Source: Cocos nucifera
Taxonomy: Eukaryota; Streptophyta; Magnoliopsida; Arecales; Arecaceae
Direction: 5' to 3'
DNA length: 64,000 nucleotides
NCBI GenBank assembly: GCA_006176705.1
Contig: QRFJ01000306.1
Location: forward strand, 496,001 to 560,000
The translations under genes were made by a program, and so were the position numbers. The notes below the pieces were generated by a model. The model worked only from the letters and a program-made list of their open reading frames with translations, was not told the DNA's origin and made no database searches. The stretch's first letter is position 1. Every line of letters begins with the position of its first letter. Positions 50,837 through 62,499 of this stretch are shown here, piece after piece.

Positions 50837-52550
50837 ATGTCACGTTGGTAGGATCAATTCCAAGATATATTTGTAATCCACCTGAGCCACTTTTCCCATA
50901 TCTATTGTTATTGATTATTATTATTATTACTGTTTTGGATAAAGATCGGCATTTATTATATGCTCATGCATAGATAATGAACAAAAATTATATAGGATGC
51001 ACACTATAAGCCATCATATAGGGTGGGCTTAGTTTCATGCCATTTTTTTTTTTTGTATCATAAAAAGAAAATCTAGAAGTCAAATAGGGATTGAATTTCT
51101 TCCACTAATGAAACCTATTAGTTTCATAACTAAAATAATTAAAATATAAAATATACATCCAAGAGAGACCTTTTGTTACCATCCATATCCTTTTTTTTCC
51201 TCATCAAGCTTTTTCATCCATTATTTTCTTCATCAAACTATTTCTTCCGTCTGTAAGGTCTTTCTTTCAAGTTTTTTTCTTCTTTTTCAAACTCTACACA
51301 TCATCTCTCTTATCTATGAGATTTTCCTCAAGTTTTCTTCTCTTCTTCCAATTCTTTCTTATTTTCTACGATCTTTGTATTTAAAAGTTCATGAAAACTA
51401 TGTAACGTTTTACTTAAAGATGTGTATTGGGATATTGGATAAATATTTTTGCTATGTATTAACTAATCATATATTGTAGACTAATAAATACTAAATTAAG
51501 TAAACTATGTATATAACTTATTTATCGATATGTATTGGGTTATTGCTAAATATGTATAAAAAAAGCTTACAGTATATATCAGTAAGTTATCTAATGTATA
51601 TCATTTAGTCATATATATGCTATATACTGGTAAGTGCTATATTCTGAAAATCGTGTATCATTTTATCCAAAGATGTATATTGGAATGTAGGATGAATATT
51701 TTATTAGATATATATCAACTGGCTATATCCTATGACTGATGAATATTAAGTTTGATAAAATATGTATCAATTTATCTGTAAATGTGTATTGGATCGTTGC
51801 TAAGTGTATATTAAAAAACTTACAGTATATATCACTTGGCTATATAATGTATATTGGTAAGCTCCGCATTATGAAAATTGTGTATTAATTTATTTATGGG
51901 CATGTATTGATTTGTTTAATGATTAATTTATTTAATATGTATCAATATAGTCGTATAGGATATATCATTAAAATGTATATGCTGAAAATGAGGAAGAAAG
52001 CAACTGGCATTTTTTTTAATCACAGGATTAACAATTTTGTTAGCAAAAAAAAAATTAACTTTTAAACTTATTATTTAATATTAGTATTAAGAAAAATATG
52101 ATAAACTATAAAATCTATTTTATATGGTATTTTATAGTACCTATTTTACATGATTTTTGTTTATAGATAATGATGGTTTCACCGTTTTTTTATCCCAAGG
52201 CAAGATCTTTGTCAATATAGAGAGATAAATCCCTCTGATTAGCCTGTTGTAATTATAGCTCTTGTAAGTGGACTTTTAAGCTCTAAATCTTCTATTTTTC
52301 GTCAGCTTTCCTCCAATACGTTCAAGTTCCTCGTTTATGTCGCCGGTCTTTAGGTGTTTAAAACATCTTCAAATTCAAGCCAATCTTGGAAAAATACGAG
52401 GCATCTAAAAATATCCAAGCACAATTGAAATATTTATAAAATATTTTATTGTCATGTAAATAATGATATAAGTAACGAATGCTATTTATTGAAAACTTAC
52501 CAGGAAATATAACTAGTAAATTTTTTTTGTTTAAAAAAACATTTTTTTAA
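50837..52550. other. AT-rich intergenic sequence with a degenerate tandem repeat
   Basis: No gene is seen. The part from 51389 to about 51900 contains a diverged repeat listed separately. Confidence 0.5.
51389..51960. repeat. degenerate tandem repeat of about 225-260 bp, about 2.3 units
   Basis: The words AAAACTATGTAACGTTTTAC, AAAATCGTGTATCATTTTAT and AAAATTGTGTATTAATTTAT start successive units near 51389, 51646 and 51877. Each is followed by a GTGTATTGG-type word, and 'CTTACAGTATATATCA' recurs in two units. Confidence 0.6.
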
Positions 52551-52986
52551 AAAGTGCGTGAGTGCGAATAAAAAACACATTATATACGAGGTCGGCTTTA
52601 GATTATTAAAACAAATCCAATCTGGGTTGGGTAAAAATAAAGTATTTCAATCACCCACCATCCATCAAATCACCGTTCACCTAACTATATTCGGGTGGTG
52701 CCTTACATGGGACATATCTGTGGTGTTGGTTGGACTTTTTCTTTCATCAGGCAATCATCATCATTGATTTTACATCAAACCAGCGAACCAAGTAGTGTTT
52801 GGTAGATGGTCGCTAGCTTGCCCTCGAGCAAATTTTTGTCTAATCTTAGGGGCAGTTAACAGGAGAGGAACCTGTATCGTAGAATTCTGACCTGTAATAT
52901 TATTTATTATTTTTCATGCATTTTTTTTTTCTTTCGCCGTCATTACGCATTCTCACGTGTGATGCATGTGTACACGTAGGCTCGAG

Positions 52987-53017
<31 letters not shown>

Positions 53018-53157
53018 CCGCCTTCGTTGCCTTGCCTTGGGCATGCCACGAGCCTATCTCGCGTTTTCGATTCTCTCTGGCTTGCTGTTTCGTCCGCTCA
53101 AGGAAACCCTAACTCGCCAAGTTTGCTCGGCCTTGAGAGAACTTGTTATTGGGATTG
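52551..53157 (+). promoter_or_regulatory. probable promoter and 5' leader of the gene starting at 53158
   Basis: A G-box CACGTG lies at 52954-52959, an AT microsatellite at 52991-53017, and a telo-box AAACCCTAA at 53104-53112 just upstream of the start codon. Telo-boxes are frequent in leaders of housekeeping genes of plants. No clear TATA box apart from the microsatellite. Confidence 0.45.
52991..53017. repeat. (AT)n microsatellite
   Basis: A 27-base uninterrupted AT run about 140 bases upstream of the start codon at 53158. Confidence 0.9.
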
Positions 53158-53242
53158 ATGGGAAAAAGTAAAGAGCGTCGGCTTGCGGCCAGGATGGCAG
53201 CGAGTCGGAGGGTAAAGCTCGATCTTTTCGTGGAGCCCTCTG
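53158..53242 (+). CDS. first coding exon of a nuclear-type basic protein gene (rest not in view)
   Basis: From the ATG at 53158 the exon reads MGKSKERRLAARMAASRRVK followed by LDLFVEPS, then a split Gly codon at a GT donor (CTG|GTATTC, intron from 53243). From memory, this start resembles plant proteins annotated as WW-domain or formin-binding-protein-4-like; I could not verify that. An in-frame upstream ATG at 53143 would add five residues, but the family-like start is at 53158. The remaining exons are not found before the transposon nest at 54666, so the gene either continues beyond the window or is cut off. Confidence 0.5.
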
Positions 53243-54665
53243 GTATTCTCCGGTTACCTCCCCTTTTTCTGTTGCCGTATCTTTGTCTTCCCGTTTGTAG
53301 GAATTTTACGGTTTTGCGGCTTCGGTTTATTTGTGTTTCCTGTGATGGGATTCTAGACGTCAGTTTTTGTTAAATTTTGGTTCTATTTAATTCTATTAGA
53401 TCATTCGTTGGCGATTTTTAGCTCTGAATCTCAAAAAGGATCAGAACTGACCTTTCCTTGATTTGAAAAATCGTTTCTATCCCTTTTTTCGTTCCCTAAC
53501 TGTCTCTAGGTAGTTAGCCTCGTAAATCTCCTGTGTGATGGTTCCAAAAAAATTTCAGCATGAGATTGGGAAAAATAATCATTTGAAAAGAAAATTTGAA
53601 CCTTTCTTTTCTTTTTCCCCTTAAATTCTCCTAAATAATAAGTGATTCCGACTATGTTCTAGATTTCTTTTATTAAATAAGACTACCCAGTTCTTCACCA
53701 AAAAAAAAAAACGCAGTTCAGTACTTTAAAATCAGTGATTTTGAGCTCCATAACAGAGCGAGCAATTGAGTTTGCTTGTTAAAGAACCTCTTTTCCTGGC
53801 GCTGAATCTCGCATAAAAAAGGTTCAGCTTTGATCATAAGTTTTTTCTGTTCATAAGAAACCAAGTTGCATGAAACCTAGCTTTATTGCCTGGAATCTTC
53901 TATTTATTGGCATACATTGTTAGCTATTGGCTAATTCTTCCTTTCTGGAAGCTTGGGATTTTTGGTACCTGAGAACCATATTGTAATGACTATACTGCAA
54001 AACCATGAAATGTGCAAAACCATGAAATTTTTAGTTCCTGAGATCCATACAATCACCCATTCCTATACCAACTTTAATTTTATTTGCATATACGTAAATT
54101 GAAAGAAGTGAGAACATCATCAGGTGAATGCATGCAAAAGCTGATCTTTAAAAATAATTTAGTGTGAGGAAGTGCTTACATAACGAGGGTGACGGTGAAA
54201 TTGAGGCTATATGAAAGCGCATAAAGTATCTCGGTAATAGTTTCTGGCTGCTAAATTATCAAGCTTGTATAATATTAGTTGGCATATGGCCAAAATTTGT
54301 CTAAAGTGGGTGCAATTCAAGGACCGGTGCAATATACAATGGTCACAAATTTTCACATAGAAGCGATTGTCCATGCAAAACATATGCAACTTTATCCGGT
54401 ATTTGTTTTGCATATTGTACAAGGGTTGTGTCCTTCCCCCTTGTGTCTGTACAAATTCTATGCATAGGGGGTCTTGGGTCATTTCCAGTACACTTTATTT
54501 TTGTACAAGACAAGCCATAATCTGAAGAGTTCTTAGAGAGCCTTTGGGTAAGTGGCAAGTACAAAAGTGATCCCAAAAATAGTACAGGCACTTGGATGAT
54601 AACCATCCTAACGGCATTACATCCCCCTGTACATACTCACTATAAAATTTTTTTTGAGCCATTAG
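53243..54665 (+). other. presumed first intron of the gene at 53158, up to the copia primer site
   Basis: It begins T-rich, as many plant first introns do, and shows no coding motif. The part near 54661 should contain the 5' LTR of the copia fragment, ending GAGCCA at 54661. I could not place the left LTR boundary. Confidence 0.4.
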
Positions 54666-54973
54666 TGGTATCAGAGCAGGGTTATTTTTTTTTGTTTTGT
54701 TTTGAGTCTAACCACCAAAACAGAATTATTTTCATGCCCAAGAAAATTAAGTGGCCTATTCCAAGTGTAGTTCGTGAAACAAAAGCGAAGGATCAAGAGA
54801 GGCAGCATTGGATATCACTACATCGAGCGAAATTACAAGAAGCGTTCAAGGCATTGTATCCTAGGGAGACCTAATACCAGGTCAGCATCGATGGCTTCCA
54901 AATCTTCTTAAATTTATAATTTTGAGAAGTCGAATGCTACAAATTACAATAATGGCATCAAAAATTATCATAT

Positions 54974-55483
54974 GTGCTAATCCAAAATAAAGTGAATTTT
55001 GTTGTAAATTCTGAGAAGCCAATAGCTGCAAATACTGGAGAATCTGAGAAAGATTTTGCCAACCGAGTCAAGCAGTGGGATGAAAGCAATGATCTTGCTG
55101 AGGCATTAATTCTTGGTCATATGCAAGATGATCTTATTCCTTTGTTTGAAGATCGTAAGACTGCAAAGGAGTTATTGGATGCTTTAAAAACTAAATATCA
55201 TGCTACTTCTGAAACCCATGTACAATTACTTCTAGAAAAATATAATGGTATGTACATGGAAGAAGGTGTTGATGTAGTTAGCCATGTCAATTATATGACA
55301 CTTTTGGCTAAAGAATTATCTACTTTAGGGCATCCAATGACTGATAAGATGCAAATTTCTACAATCCTCAATAGTTTGCCTCCATCATGGGACACAGTGG
55401 TCACATCTTTAAATTGTTCGGGTCAAACATTGATTATGACAATGGATACTTTACCATATGTGTTGGCTTTTGAGCAAGAATGA
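54974..55483 (+). pseudogene. gag of copia fragment 2
   Basis: 169 residues with the UBN2/gag-polypeptide fold signature (DLAEALILGHMQDDLIPLF; LAKELSTLGHPMTD). It ends at a stop just before where the zinc knuckle would be; no CX2CX4HX4C motif follows. Confidence 0.75.
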
Positions 55484-55507
55484 AAGAACCATAGAAAACG
55501 GTCTAAT

Positions 55508-56532
55508 TTGATGGTGGCACAAGATAGTTCTCAAAAGGGATGTGTATTTGTTAGGGGTGATAAGACAGATAATATGTATTGTATTGTTGTTTCTAGTGCT
55601 AATAATAATAATATCATTTCTGATTATATGTTTGCTTCTTCTTCTAGAGATATTGATTCTTATGTTTGGCATCTTAGATTGGGTCACATCAATAAAGATA
55701 AAATGCATAAAAATGGTTCGATTCCTAATATGAGAAATATTGATTTTGAAATATGCACTGCATGCATTCAAGGAAAAATGACTAGAAAACCTTTTACTAA
55801 GCATTGGCATTCATTTGAATTGTTAGAAATTGTGCATACAGATGTATGTGGACCCTTAAGAGTATAAACTCATAAGGGGATGGAATATTTTATTACATTT
55901 ATAGATGATTATTCTAGATATGATTATATCTATCTTATGAAACATGAATCAAAGGCACTAGAAAAATTTAAAATCTTCAAAAAGGAAGTAGAGACACAAC
56001 TAGGAAGGCCTATTAAAGCCTTAGATAGTGACAAAGGGGGAGAATACACCCTAAATGAATTTGGAGATTTTTGTAGAGAACATGGCATTAGACACTTGAA
56101 TTCCATGTCATACACACCCCAACAAAATGGCATAGTTGAGCGTAGAAATAGGACACTGTTAGAAATGACAAGGTCCATGTTGTCTCACACAGATTTATTT
56201 GTACGCTTTTGGGGTGAGGCATTATGCACAGCTACGTACGTTCTAAATAGAGTCACCACCAAAAGTAAAGAATTAACCCTTGTGAATATTGGAATGGTCG
56301 AAAACCAGACCTTTCTCATCTTAGAATTTGGGGTTGTAAAGCTTATGTCTTGATTCCAAAACTCTTAAAAGATAAATTAGGAAATCAAACCTATGAATGC
56401 AAATTCATAGGCTATGTTGAAAATGGCTCGGGATACAGATTTTATCACAAAGAAAACGGCTTAATTGAAAGCTGTGATGCCAGGTTCATAAAAGAAGTTA
56501 AACAAATAAACCCATTGGAATATTGTTGCTAG
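55508..56532 (+). pseudogene. pre-integrase and integrase of copia fragment 2
   Basis: The His-His-Cys-Cys zinc region (WHLRLGHI ... CTAC) at about 55669-55770 is intact. The catalytic acids are visible: Asp in HTDVCGP (55836), Asp in DSDKGGEY (56028) and Glu in VERRNRTLLEM (56135). A stop at 55865 and frameshifts near 56300-56350 break the frame. It continues as 'GYVENGSGYRFYHKENG' to 56532. Confidence 0.8.
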
Positions 56533-56706
56533 ATGAAAATAAATATCTAGTGAACAAGAATCTCCAATGAATATAGGTGGGGATTTGATGCCTCCAGAAT
56601 TACAAATGCCTCTGGAACAAGAGGAGGATGATGAAACTCAAGGACATCCTAGAGTTAGTAGGAGGAAAAGAGATCATGAACCATCTTCCTTACTTAAAGA
56701 TTATTA

Positions 56707-57929
56707 TGTCTGTCGTTGCAAAATTTCGACTTTCACCGGAGTAGGTTGGAGTTGGCAGAGCTGGACGTCCTGGTGGCGAGACCTGCAAATCAAGTCCTGA
56801 CTGGAGGTGGCTCCGGTGGGGACCCTCCGATGCTTAAGTTAGAAATCTGGCAACAGAAATGGAGCACGTGAATTAAGAAAAATGTTGTTCCTGAGGATCC
56901 CGTTGAGACCCCTATTTATAGTTAGGGATCGGAGCCGTTCATGGGGAGAAATTGTCGGGTGTGCTGGCCGAATTGGGCATGACATGCAACATTTGTGGCC
57001 GATATCTGCGAGATTGGGCAATTATGGTTGCCTTATCTGAACCGTGGCCAACTGAAGACAACTGCCACTTGAAAAAGGATTTGAAATTGGCAATTAGTCA
57101 GCCAAGATAGGGTCGATAGATGACCAAAAATGGGTTGGAGGTTTTTCGAGGACGGGTCGACGATGAGTTGGAGTAGGGAATTAATTCAACTTGTGATGGA
57201 TGGCTGGCCGAAGACGGATTGGAATCTGATGAGGAGTTGGTGGAGGGTAAGAACTAGTCACGGCATGGATAATTGAAGTGTCGGCTGTTTGCAGTTGAGA
57301 TGTATAACTGACGATGGGGCAATTGGAATCGAAGACGAGTCAGTAAGAACCATGGATTGTTGGCAAACAATGACTCGGGGGCCTGCTTTGGGTGAAAGAA
57401 GCTGATGACGAATCGACGGATTCTGAGATGGGGTCGGCGACATCATATTGGCGAGTAGTGAAGCGGGACGATAATCACAAAGGGTCGGTGTGTCCCGATG
57501 ATGGGTTGGTCAGAACAGAGATGTTAGCATGCAGCAATCTGGAACGACGATCACTGTTTAGATAGGTCGAAGATGGGTCGGCTACGATCGATGAGGGTTC
57601 GAAATTTGTAGAGATGGCCGCTAATTATCCAATCATAGCTTCCAAGTCTTAAGGTCTTCGGCAAAGACTGATTTACCCCCAATACTAGCCCCCTATTCTC
57701 GAGTTCGAGCCGAAGTAGGCTCGGACGAAGGGAGTGGATCAAGTTGGGGGTGCCGAAGACTAGTAGTAGGATTCTTTCATCCGAAATGATGCGTTCACGG
57801 GCTTTGCCGGAAATGAAAAGTCGTGTCATGTGGGGCTCCGATTTCAAAGGGCGGCAAACATTGTTCTGGGCGTGGTTTTTGAAATAGGGGGGCTGGTGAG
57901 ACGTCCGGGCTAACAGGCAGTCGCCATGT
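56707..57929 (-). repeat. 3' LTR of the gypsy element (outer part; right boundary unresolved)
   Basis: It starts TGTCTGTCG (the CA end on the minus strand). A minus-strand TATA box CTATAAATAG at 56921-56912 is followed by GGGGTCTCAACGGG, a usual LTR promoter layout. The right side is obscured by another insertion from about 57930, and the polypurine tract was not located. Confidence 0.5.
56912..56921 (-). promoter_or_regulatory. TATA box of the gypsy LTR
   Basis: CTATAAATAG on the minus strand, about 200 bases from the LTR end. Confidence 0.6.
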
Positions 57930-59527
57930 TGTCATTAGGTGAGTGTTTTCTTATCCAAACACCCGTGCGGTGCCCCGATATGCCACACACTAAGGCCAGC
58001 CCTTATGAGTGCTTCCCTCGGACATACCAATAAGTATGCAACAGTCTAGCCACAAAAGCCAAGTATGCATCTCTATGCCTTTGCCCAGCAATTTCGTTGC
58101 ACTGAACACATGCGACACCCTCAAGTGCCCGCAAGCAATCCGATCTCTCGAGTCGACCGCAATACTCATACGTACCTTCGTGCTATAACATAGACTCTTC
58201 CTAAGAGTGCTCCGCAGCTCAGCACCTTTGTGCCAACATTCAGGCTTTGCCCTTCAAGCCAAGTACTGCTTACCCAAGATGTCTTGATCCCCAGCGTACT
58301 TCTATGCCATGACATAATCACTGTGCTACTGATCCGTAACCCATCAAGTTGCCCTTTAGAACTACACAGAACAAATTCCCACAGCACGATCATGCAATGT
58401 CACTGCTATGCATGAGGCTTAGGCAAATCCATCTTTAGTGCCATCCAGCTAAACTTGCCAAACCAACAAGCTCTACAGCTTCTCAAAGCTACAGCCAATC
58501 ATGCACATCCGAGCCCTCTTAGATTTCGCTATCCAAGCTCTCTCATAAGCTTCTGTGCCATAATCCCGGTCTTGCATCCTTGATATGCCTTTTCATCAAT
58601 GGCCATACCGCTCAATAATGTTCATGGCCTGCTCGCACATCATTGTGCATTGCCACAACCCCAAAGGTTCATGGCCATACCATCGAACATTTTCCGTCTA
58701 TGGCTTGCTCGCACCTTGTGCATTGCTACGATATTGGCATTTAAGTCTACCCATCAAGTAAATATATTCAATCGACTAATCCTTGCATCAAGCTGTCCTC
58801 TTCTCGACACGACCCTCTTGGCCGTCCTTAATTCTTGGCCCAGCTCTAAGGCATATATCCAACCGATGTTCCATAAGCTACGCTTGTACTCCACAACTGA
58901 CCGATTCCTGTGAATCCCCACAAGACATCACTCCATGATGCCCACGAAACTTGCCTATTTGGATGGGCCACATCCTTGTCCGACTAGTTCTCTATTGCCT
59001 CTTCACTCCACCACAGAGATTAAGAACATATTGAGTAGCTTGGACAATTCCTCGAGGATAAACCTCTTGGAAATCCCCACTGTATACAATGTGGCTAGCT
59101 TGTCCGACCAGCATTCTCTCGAATGCCTCCACATGAGACCATTCAGGCGTGGCACCACCATTGCCCTGCACTCGTGCCACGGTGGACCCATCTCCTATGG
59201 GCCATGGGGGAGTCGAGAACACGACCAAAGCTCCACGCCCCTCTTCAAACCAAGAGGAATCCTCGAGTATCCACACATGTCCGGTGGTCCACCGCCATGC
59301 CAAATATCATGTATCCCGAGCGTGTCGATATCATGCTATGGCTATGTCGCACCTTGGCTAACTATTGCTTTCCTCAATATCCCAACAAGGCATCATCCTA
59401 ATCTCCACCCCGGGGGTTTCAAAGTATTGAGCTACATTACAACCCAGCAAAGCCAAAATCTTTCACAGCACCATGCCACGCCCACATCGACACCCCCTGC
59501 GATATGCCTGCGGCTAAGCCTGTGACA
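57930..59527 (-). repeat. possible solo LTR nested in the gypsy LTR
   Basis: The stretch is more GC-rich than its flanks. On the minus strand it begins TGTCACAGGCTTAGCCGCAG at 59527 and ends CACCTAATGACA at 57930, giving TG...CA ends and LTR-like length of 1.6 kb. Clean target duplications are not visible (CATGT on the left, ACGTG on the right). Plus-strand open stretches such as 58935-59525 look like chance frames. Confidence 0.35.
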
Positions 59528-59953
59528 ACGTGGCACAGTAATAATGGCTAGAGGGGATTTGACATTCGGTTGTATCTATTTGTTTCAGCTAAATACCATC
59601 TTCTCCGGTTTTCAGCCCCATTCTCTTCCGTCATCTCTTTTTTTCCTTCTTCCCCCAATCCATCGAGTGCTCCCATCGGCTGTTTTTTCTCTGTGTTCCC
59701 ATGCATTTCGATTATCGCCAAGGTCTTCTCCCTCTCTTTCGGTCATCGTCAGGGCCTTTTCCCTTTCTCTTGGTCGCCGTCATAGTTTCTTCCTAGTGTC
59801 TTCATCTTCTTTTGCCATTCGTTGCAGCCATAGGTTGGTCTTCTAGCTTTATTTTCCTTTTATGCTGTTCATCTTCCATTCCTGCCTCCTCTCTCTCTCT
59901 CTCTCTCTCTACTCCTTTTTGTTTTGCCTTTTTGATTTGTTTCTGGTTTCCTC
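59528..59953 (+). other. CT-rich leader upstream of the antisense reading region
   Basis: A strongly pyrimidine-rich plus strand, including (CT)11 at 59889-59910. It could be the 5' leader of the antisense gene; part may also belong to the LTR edge. Confidence 0.4.
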
Positions 59954-62268
59954 ATGGTGGACTCTGGGAGTTCTGCCGAGGACTGGTCTTCGGATTCTTC
60001 CTCATCTTTGGGGGAGAATTCGGTAGGGTCGAGTATCGGGCGTGAGCTCGACCCGACTTTTCCTATCAAGTTAGATCTGAGCCCAGTTCGGAAATCCTTC
60101 TGACTGTGAGCTCGAGCTGTCGGGGCCAAATGATTGGATCTGCAATCCATCCCGGGGTCGAATCAGGCTCTACGAGGAGTCATTTTGGGCTGGACTTAGG
60201 CTTTCCCTTCATCCGTTCCTCGTTAATCTCTTTCGTTTTCTTAACGTTTTTGTGTTCCCTTGTCCCTAATTCCTTCCGATTCATTGTTGGCTTTTTGACT
60301 GCTTGTTTTTTGGCCGAGATTGATCCGAATATCTCTCTTTTGATCTTTCTTCACCGTTAAGAGTCATCCTAGATTCGAGGGTTGGTGGTACATTTTCCCT
60401 CAGAGGGGGATCCCTCCTTTGATAAAAGGTGCTCCTTCCTCGGTTCATGGATCGAAGGAGTGATTTTTGTTCGTCTCGGGTCCGGTTGTTGAAGGCTGGA
60501 AGATATTGAGTTGGGGTCGGTCGAAGGACTCCATTATGAGGGAGATTCCTATCTTAGGTAAGGAGGAAATTGAGCGCTTTTAGAAGCCCACAGCATGAGG
60601 GAAAGTGTAAAGAGGCTGAGGCTGCTACAGTTGAGGCGAAGAACGTCGCTGCTGAGGCTAGGTCGACAATAGAGGCAGTAGAAGCAGAAGTTCAGCGACT
60701 GAAGCAGATGCTGAACAAAGTAGAAGGCGAGCTGGCTTCGGAAAAGAAGAAAGTCGCCGAGGCCAAGAAGGAGATGGAGGAGAAGATTGCAGAGGCAGGT
60801 CGTTTGTGGTGGAGGTCTTCCAAGGTTTGGAGGAGCTTTCTGATGAAAAATCTGGTTCAGTTTGGATGCTTTCATTGCTGGGCAAGAGGAATGTCGGTAG
60901 AAGGTCTTGGCTCGTTTCCTGGACCTTGATCTTTCTTTTCTGGGTGAAGACACCCCGGCGATGACGACCAACAGGCCTCTAGTTCAACTGGTACCGAGGA
61001 TCTCCACGTCGAAGCTCCGGCACTCGCCACATCTCTTGGAGCTGAAGGATCCGCACTGCAGGCGGATGCAGCCCCGAGCTCTTCTATCGACCCTCAAGCT
61101 GAGGTCATTGGGGCCTAACCTCCATCTTCTACTTTTATTTTCATTTTCTATTAATGTATAAAGCACTTTTTTATTAATGAAAAAAGAAAATTTCTTTCAC
61201 TTGTAGAGTCTCTTGCAATTTCTTGATTGTTGTATGTTAATTGTTTTGATCAGCATGTAAGTTTTGACAATCCGCCGGTAAATCTTCAAGCCAGTCCTAT
61301 TCCTTTGGATGTGCCGATCAGAGCTCGTCTAGAAGCGCTTCAAAAAGAGGTTGGTCGGGCAAAAGGGAAAGCTGTCAGAGCCAAGCGGAAGCTTTCAAAG
61401 ATGAAGAAGAACTTCGATGCGGTTTCGACGGAAATCAAGGGTTTAAGGTTGAGAATTTGGCCAACCACCCGGGCGCACCTCGTCGAGAGGAATTGGCTAC
61501 AAGAAAAATGTAAGAGATTAGCGAAGCTTGCTAAAGAAAAGACTTGGAGCTCCGCTACAAGAATCGCTCAGCTCAGAGCAAGCTTCGTTCGGTACAGGAG
61601 AAGGCTTGGGAACAGCCTCTTGAACCTGATAGGCTAGTGAAGAAGTTAAGCATGAGGCTGCCGAGGAGATCGCCTATCTTCGAAGCCAACTTCGCTCTAC
61701 TGAGCATCAGCTTGCTAATCTTAGGCATCATTTATGCTCTACCGAAATGGAGGTTACTAGGCTTCGATGTCAAACTAGCGAAGAGAGAAGAATCCTGACG
61801 GGTACCGAACAAGCGTCAAACATTAGGGAATCCAACATTGAGAGGGAGTTGACCTCGGTTCGGAATCTCGTTGGAAATCTTTCAGAAATAGTGAGCACCA
61901 GCAAAGTTGAATTGGGTTGTCTTCGTGTTGACTTGGCACTAAGCAAAGCAACTAACAAGGAATCTGAAGCTGAACTAACACGACTTCATAAGGATTTGGC
62001 TACCGGCTTGGCAGCTGACAACAAATCCAAAGAGACAATCAAGCAGTTGGAAAAGTTACTTCTTATGATTCGGCGTGCTTCGACCCTTGAGGTGGCCGAG
62101 GTCTTAGCTATGGCATGTAAAGTTGGGATCGATGGGTGTGGGCATTTGGTCGCCAAGCTTTTCCCTAAAGTTGACTTTTCCATGGGTGGTTCTTCAAGTT
62201 CGGAGCAAGTGGTGTTGGACGTTGTCCCATTGCGATCATTGCCACCCGAAGGACCTAGGAGTACTTAG
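59954..62268 (+). pseudogene. antisense ORF of the gypsy element: 'putative gypsy type transposon' domain plus coiled coil, decayed
   Basis: Pieces in order: 59954-60104 (MVDSGSSAEDWSSDSSSSLG, acidic/Ser-rich); 60145-60360 (FGLDLGFPFIRSSL ... VPNSFRFIVGFL), which resembles the Pfam family named 'putative gypsy type transposon' (Transposase_28); 60361-60540 ('GWWYIFPQRG', 'KGAPSSVHGSKE') in another frame; then Ala/Glu/Lys-rich coiled-coil segments at 60600-60790, 61290-61440 and 61747-62268, the last ending PPEGPRST and TAG. Stops and frameshifts separate the pieces. It runs opposite to pol. Its biochemical role is unknown. Confidence 0.65.
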
Positions 62269-62499
62269 AATCTTGTATTTCTTTTTTTTTTTTTTAGGCT
62301 ATCTGTAACTCTTTCGTTGATGAATGAAATGCGCTCTCTTTTTTTTTATATATTGAAGTCTCCTTCTGATCTTTTACTTTGCTTGGAATGGAGGTTTCTG
62401 AACATGCTTCATTTAGGAATGAGGTTCTTGAGGTTTTGTTTCTTTCCATAGAGGCCTCATTTAAGAATGGGGATTCTCTTTTTTTTCGGGGCTTCCTCA
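62269..62499. other. spacer between antisense region and minisatellite
   Basis: Contains T-runs at 62281-62296 and 62340-62347 and diverged 'CATTTAGGAATGAGG' words that may be decayed edge units of the adjacent repeat. No gene is seen. Confidence 0.4.

Larger units (their letters stand above)
54666..56706 (+). mobile_element. Ty1-copia fragment 2: primer site, gag, integrase; interrupted by gypsy element
   Basis: TGGTATCAGAGC at 54666-54677 is an exact copia primer site. Gag (54974-55483, UBN2-type, 'HVQLLLEKYNGMYM', 'ILNSLPPSWDTVV') is followed almost at once by pre-integrase sequence, and integrase runs to about 56530. The coding run ends at 'SSLLKDYYV' near 56706, the linker before reverse transcriptase, exactly where the gypsy LTR begins. 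The missing reverse transcriptase half and 3' LTR should lie beyond the gypsy element, outside the window. Confidence 0.85.

Noticed and set aside
53143..53373. 76-residue frame taken as a whole small protein
   Set aside because: After residue 33 the sequence becomes hydrophobic and intron-like directly after a GT donor; the first-exon reading is better.
58935..59525. 196-residue plus-strand frame
   Set aside because: It lies inside the presumed solo LTR, is overlapped by long frames on both strands and shows no domain.
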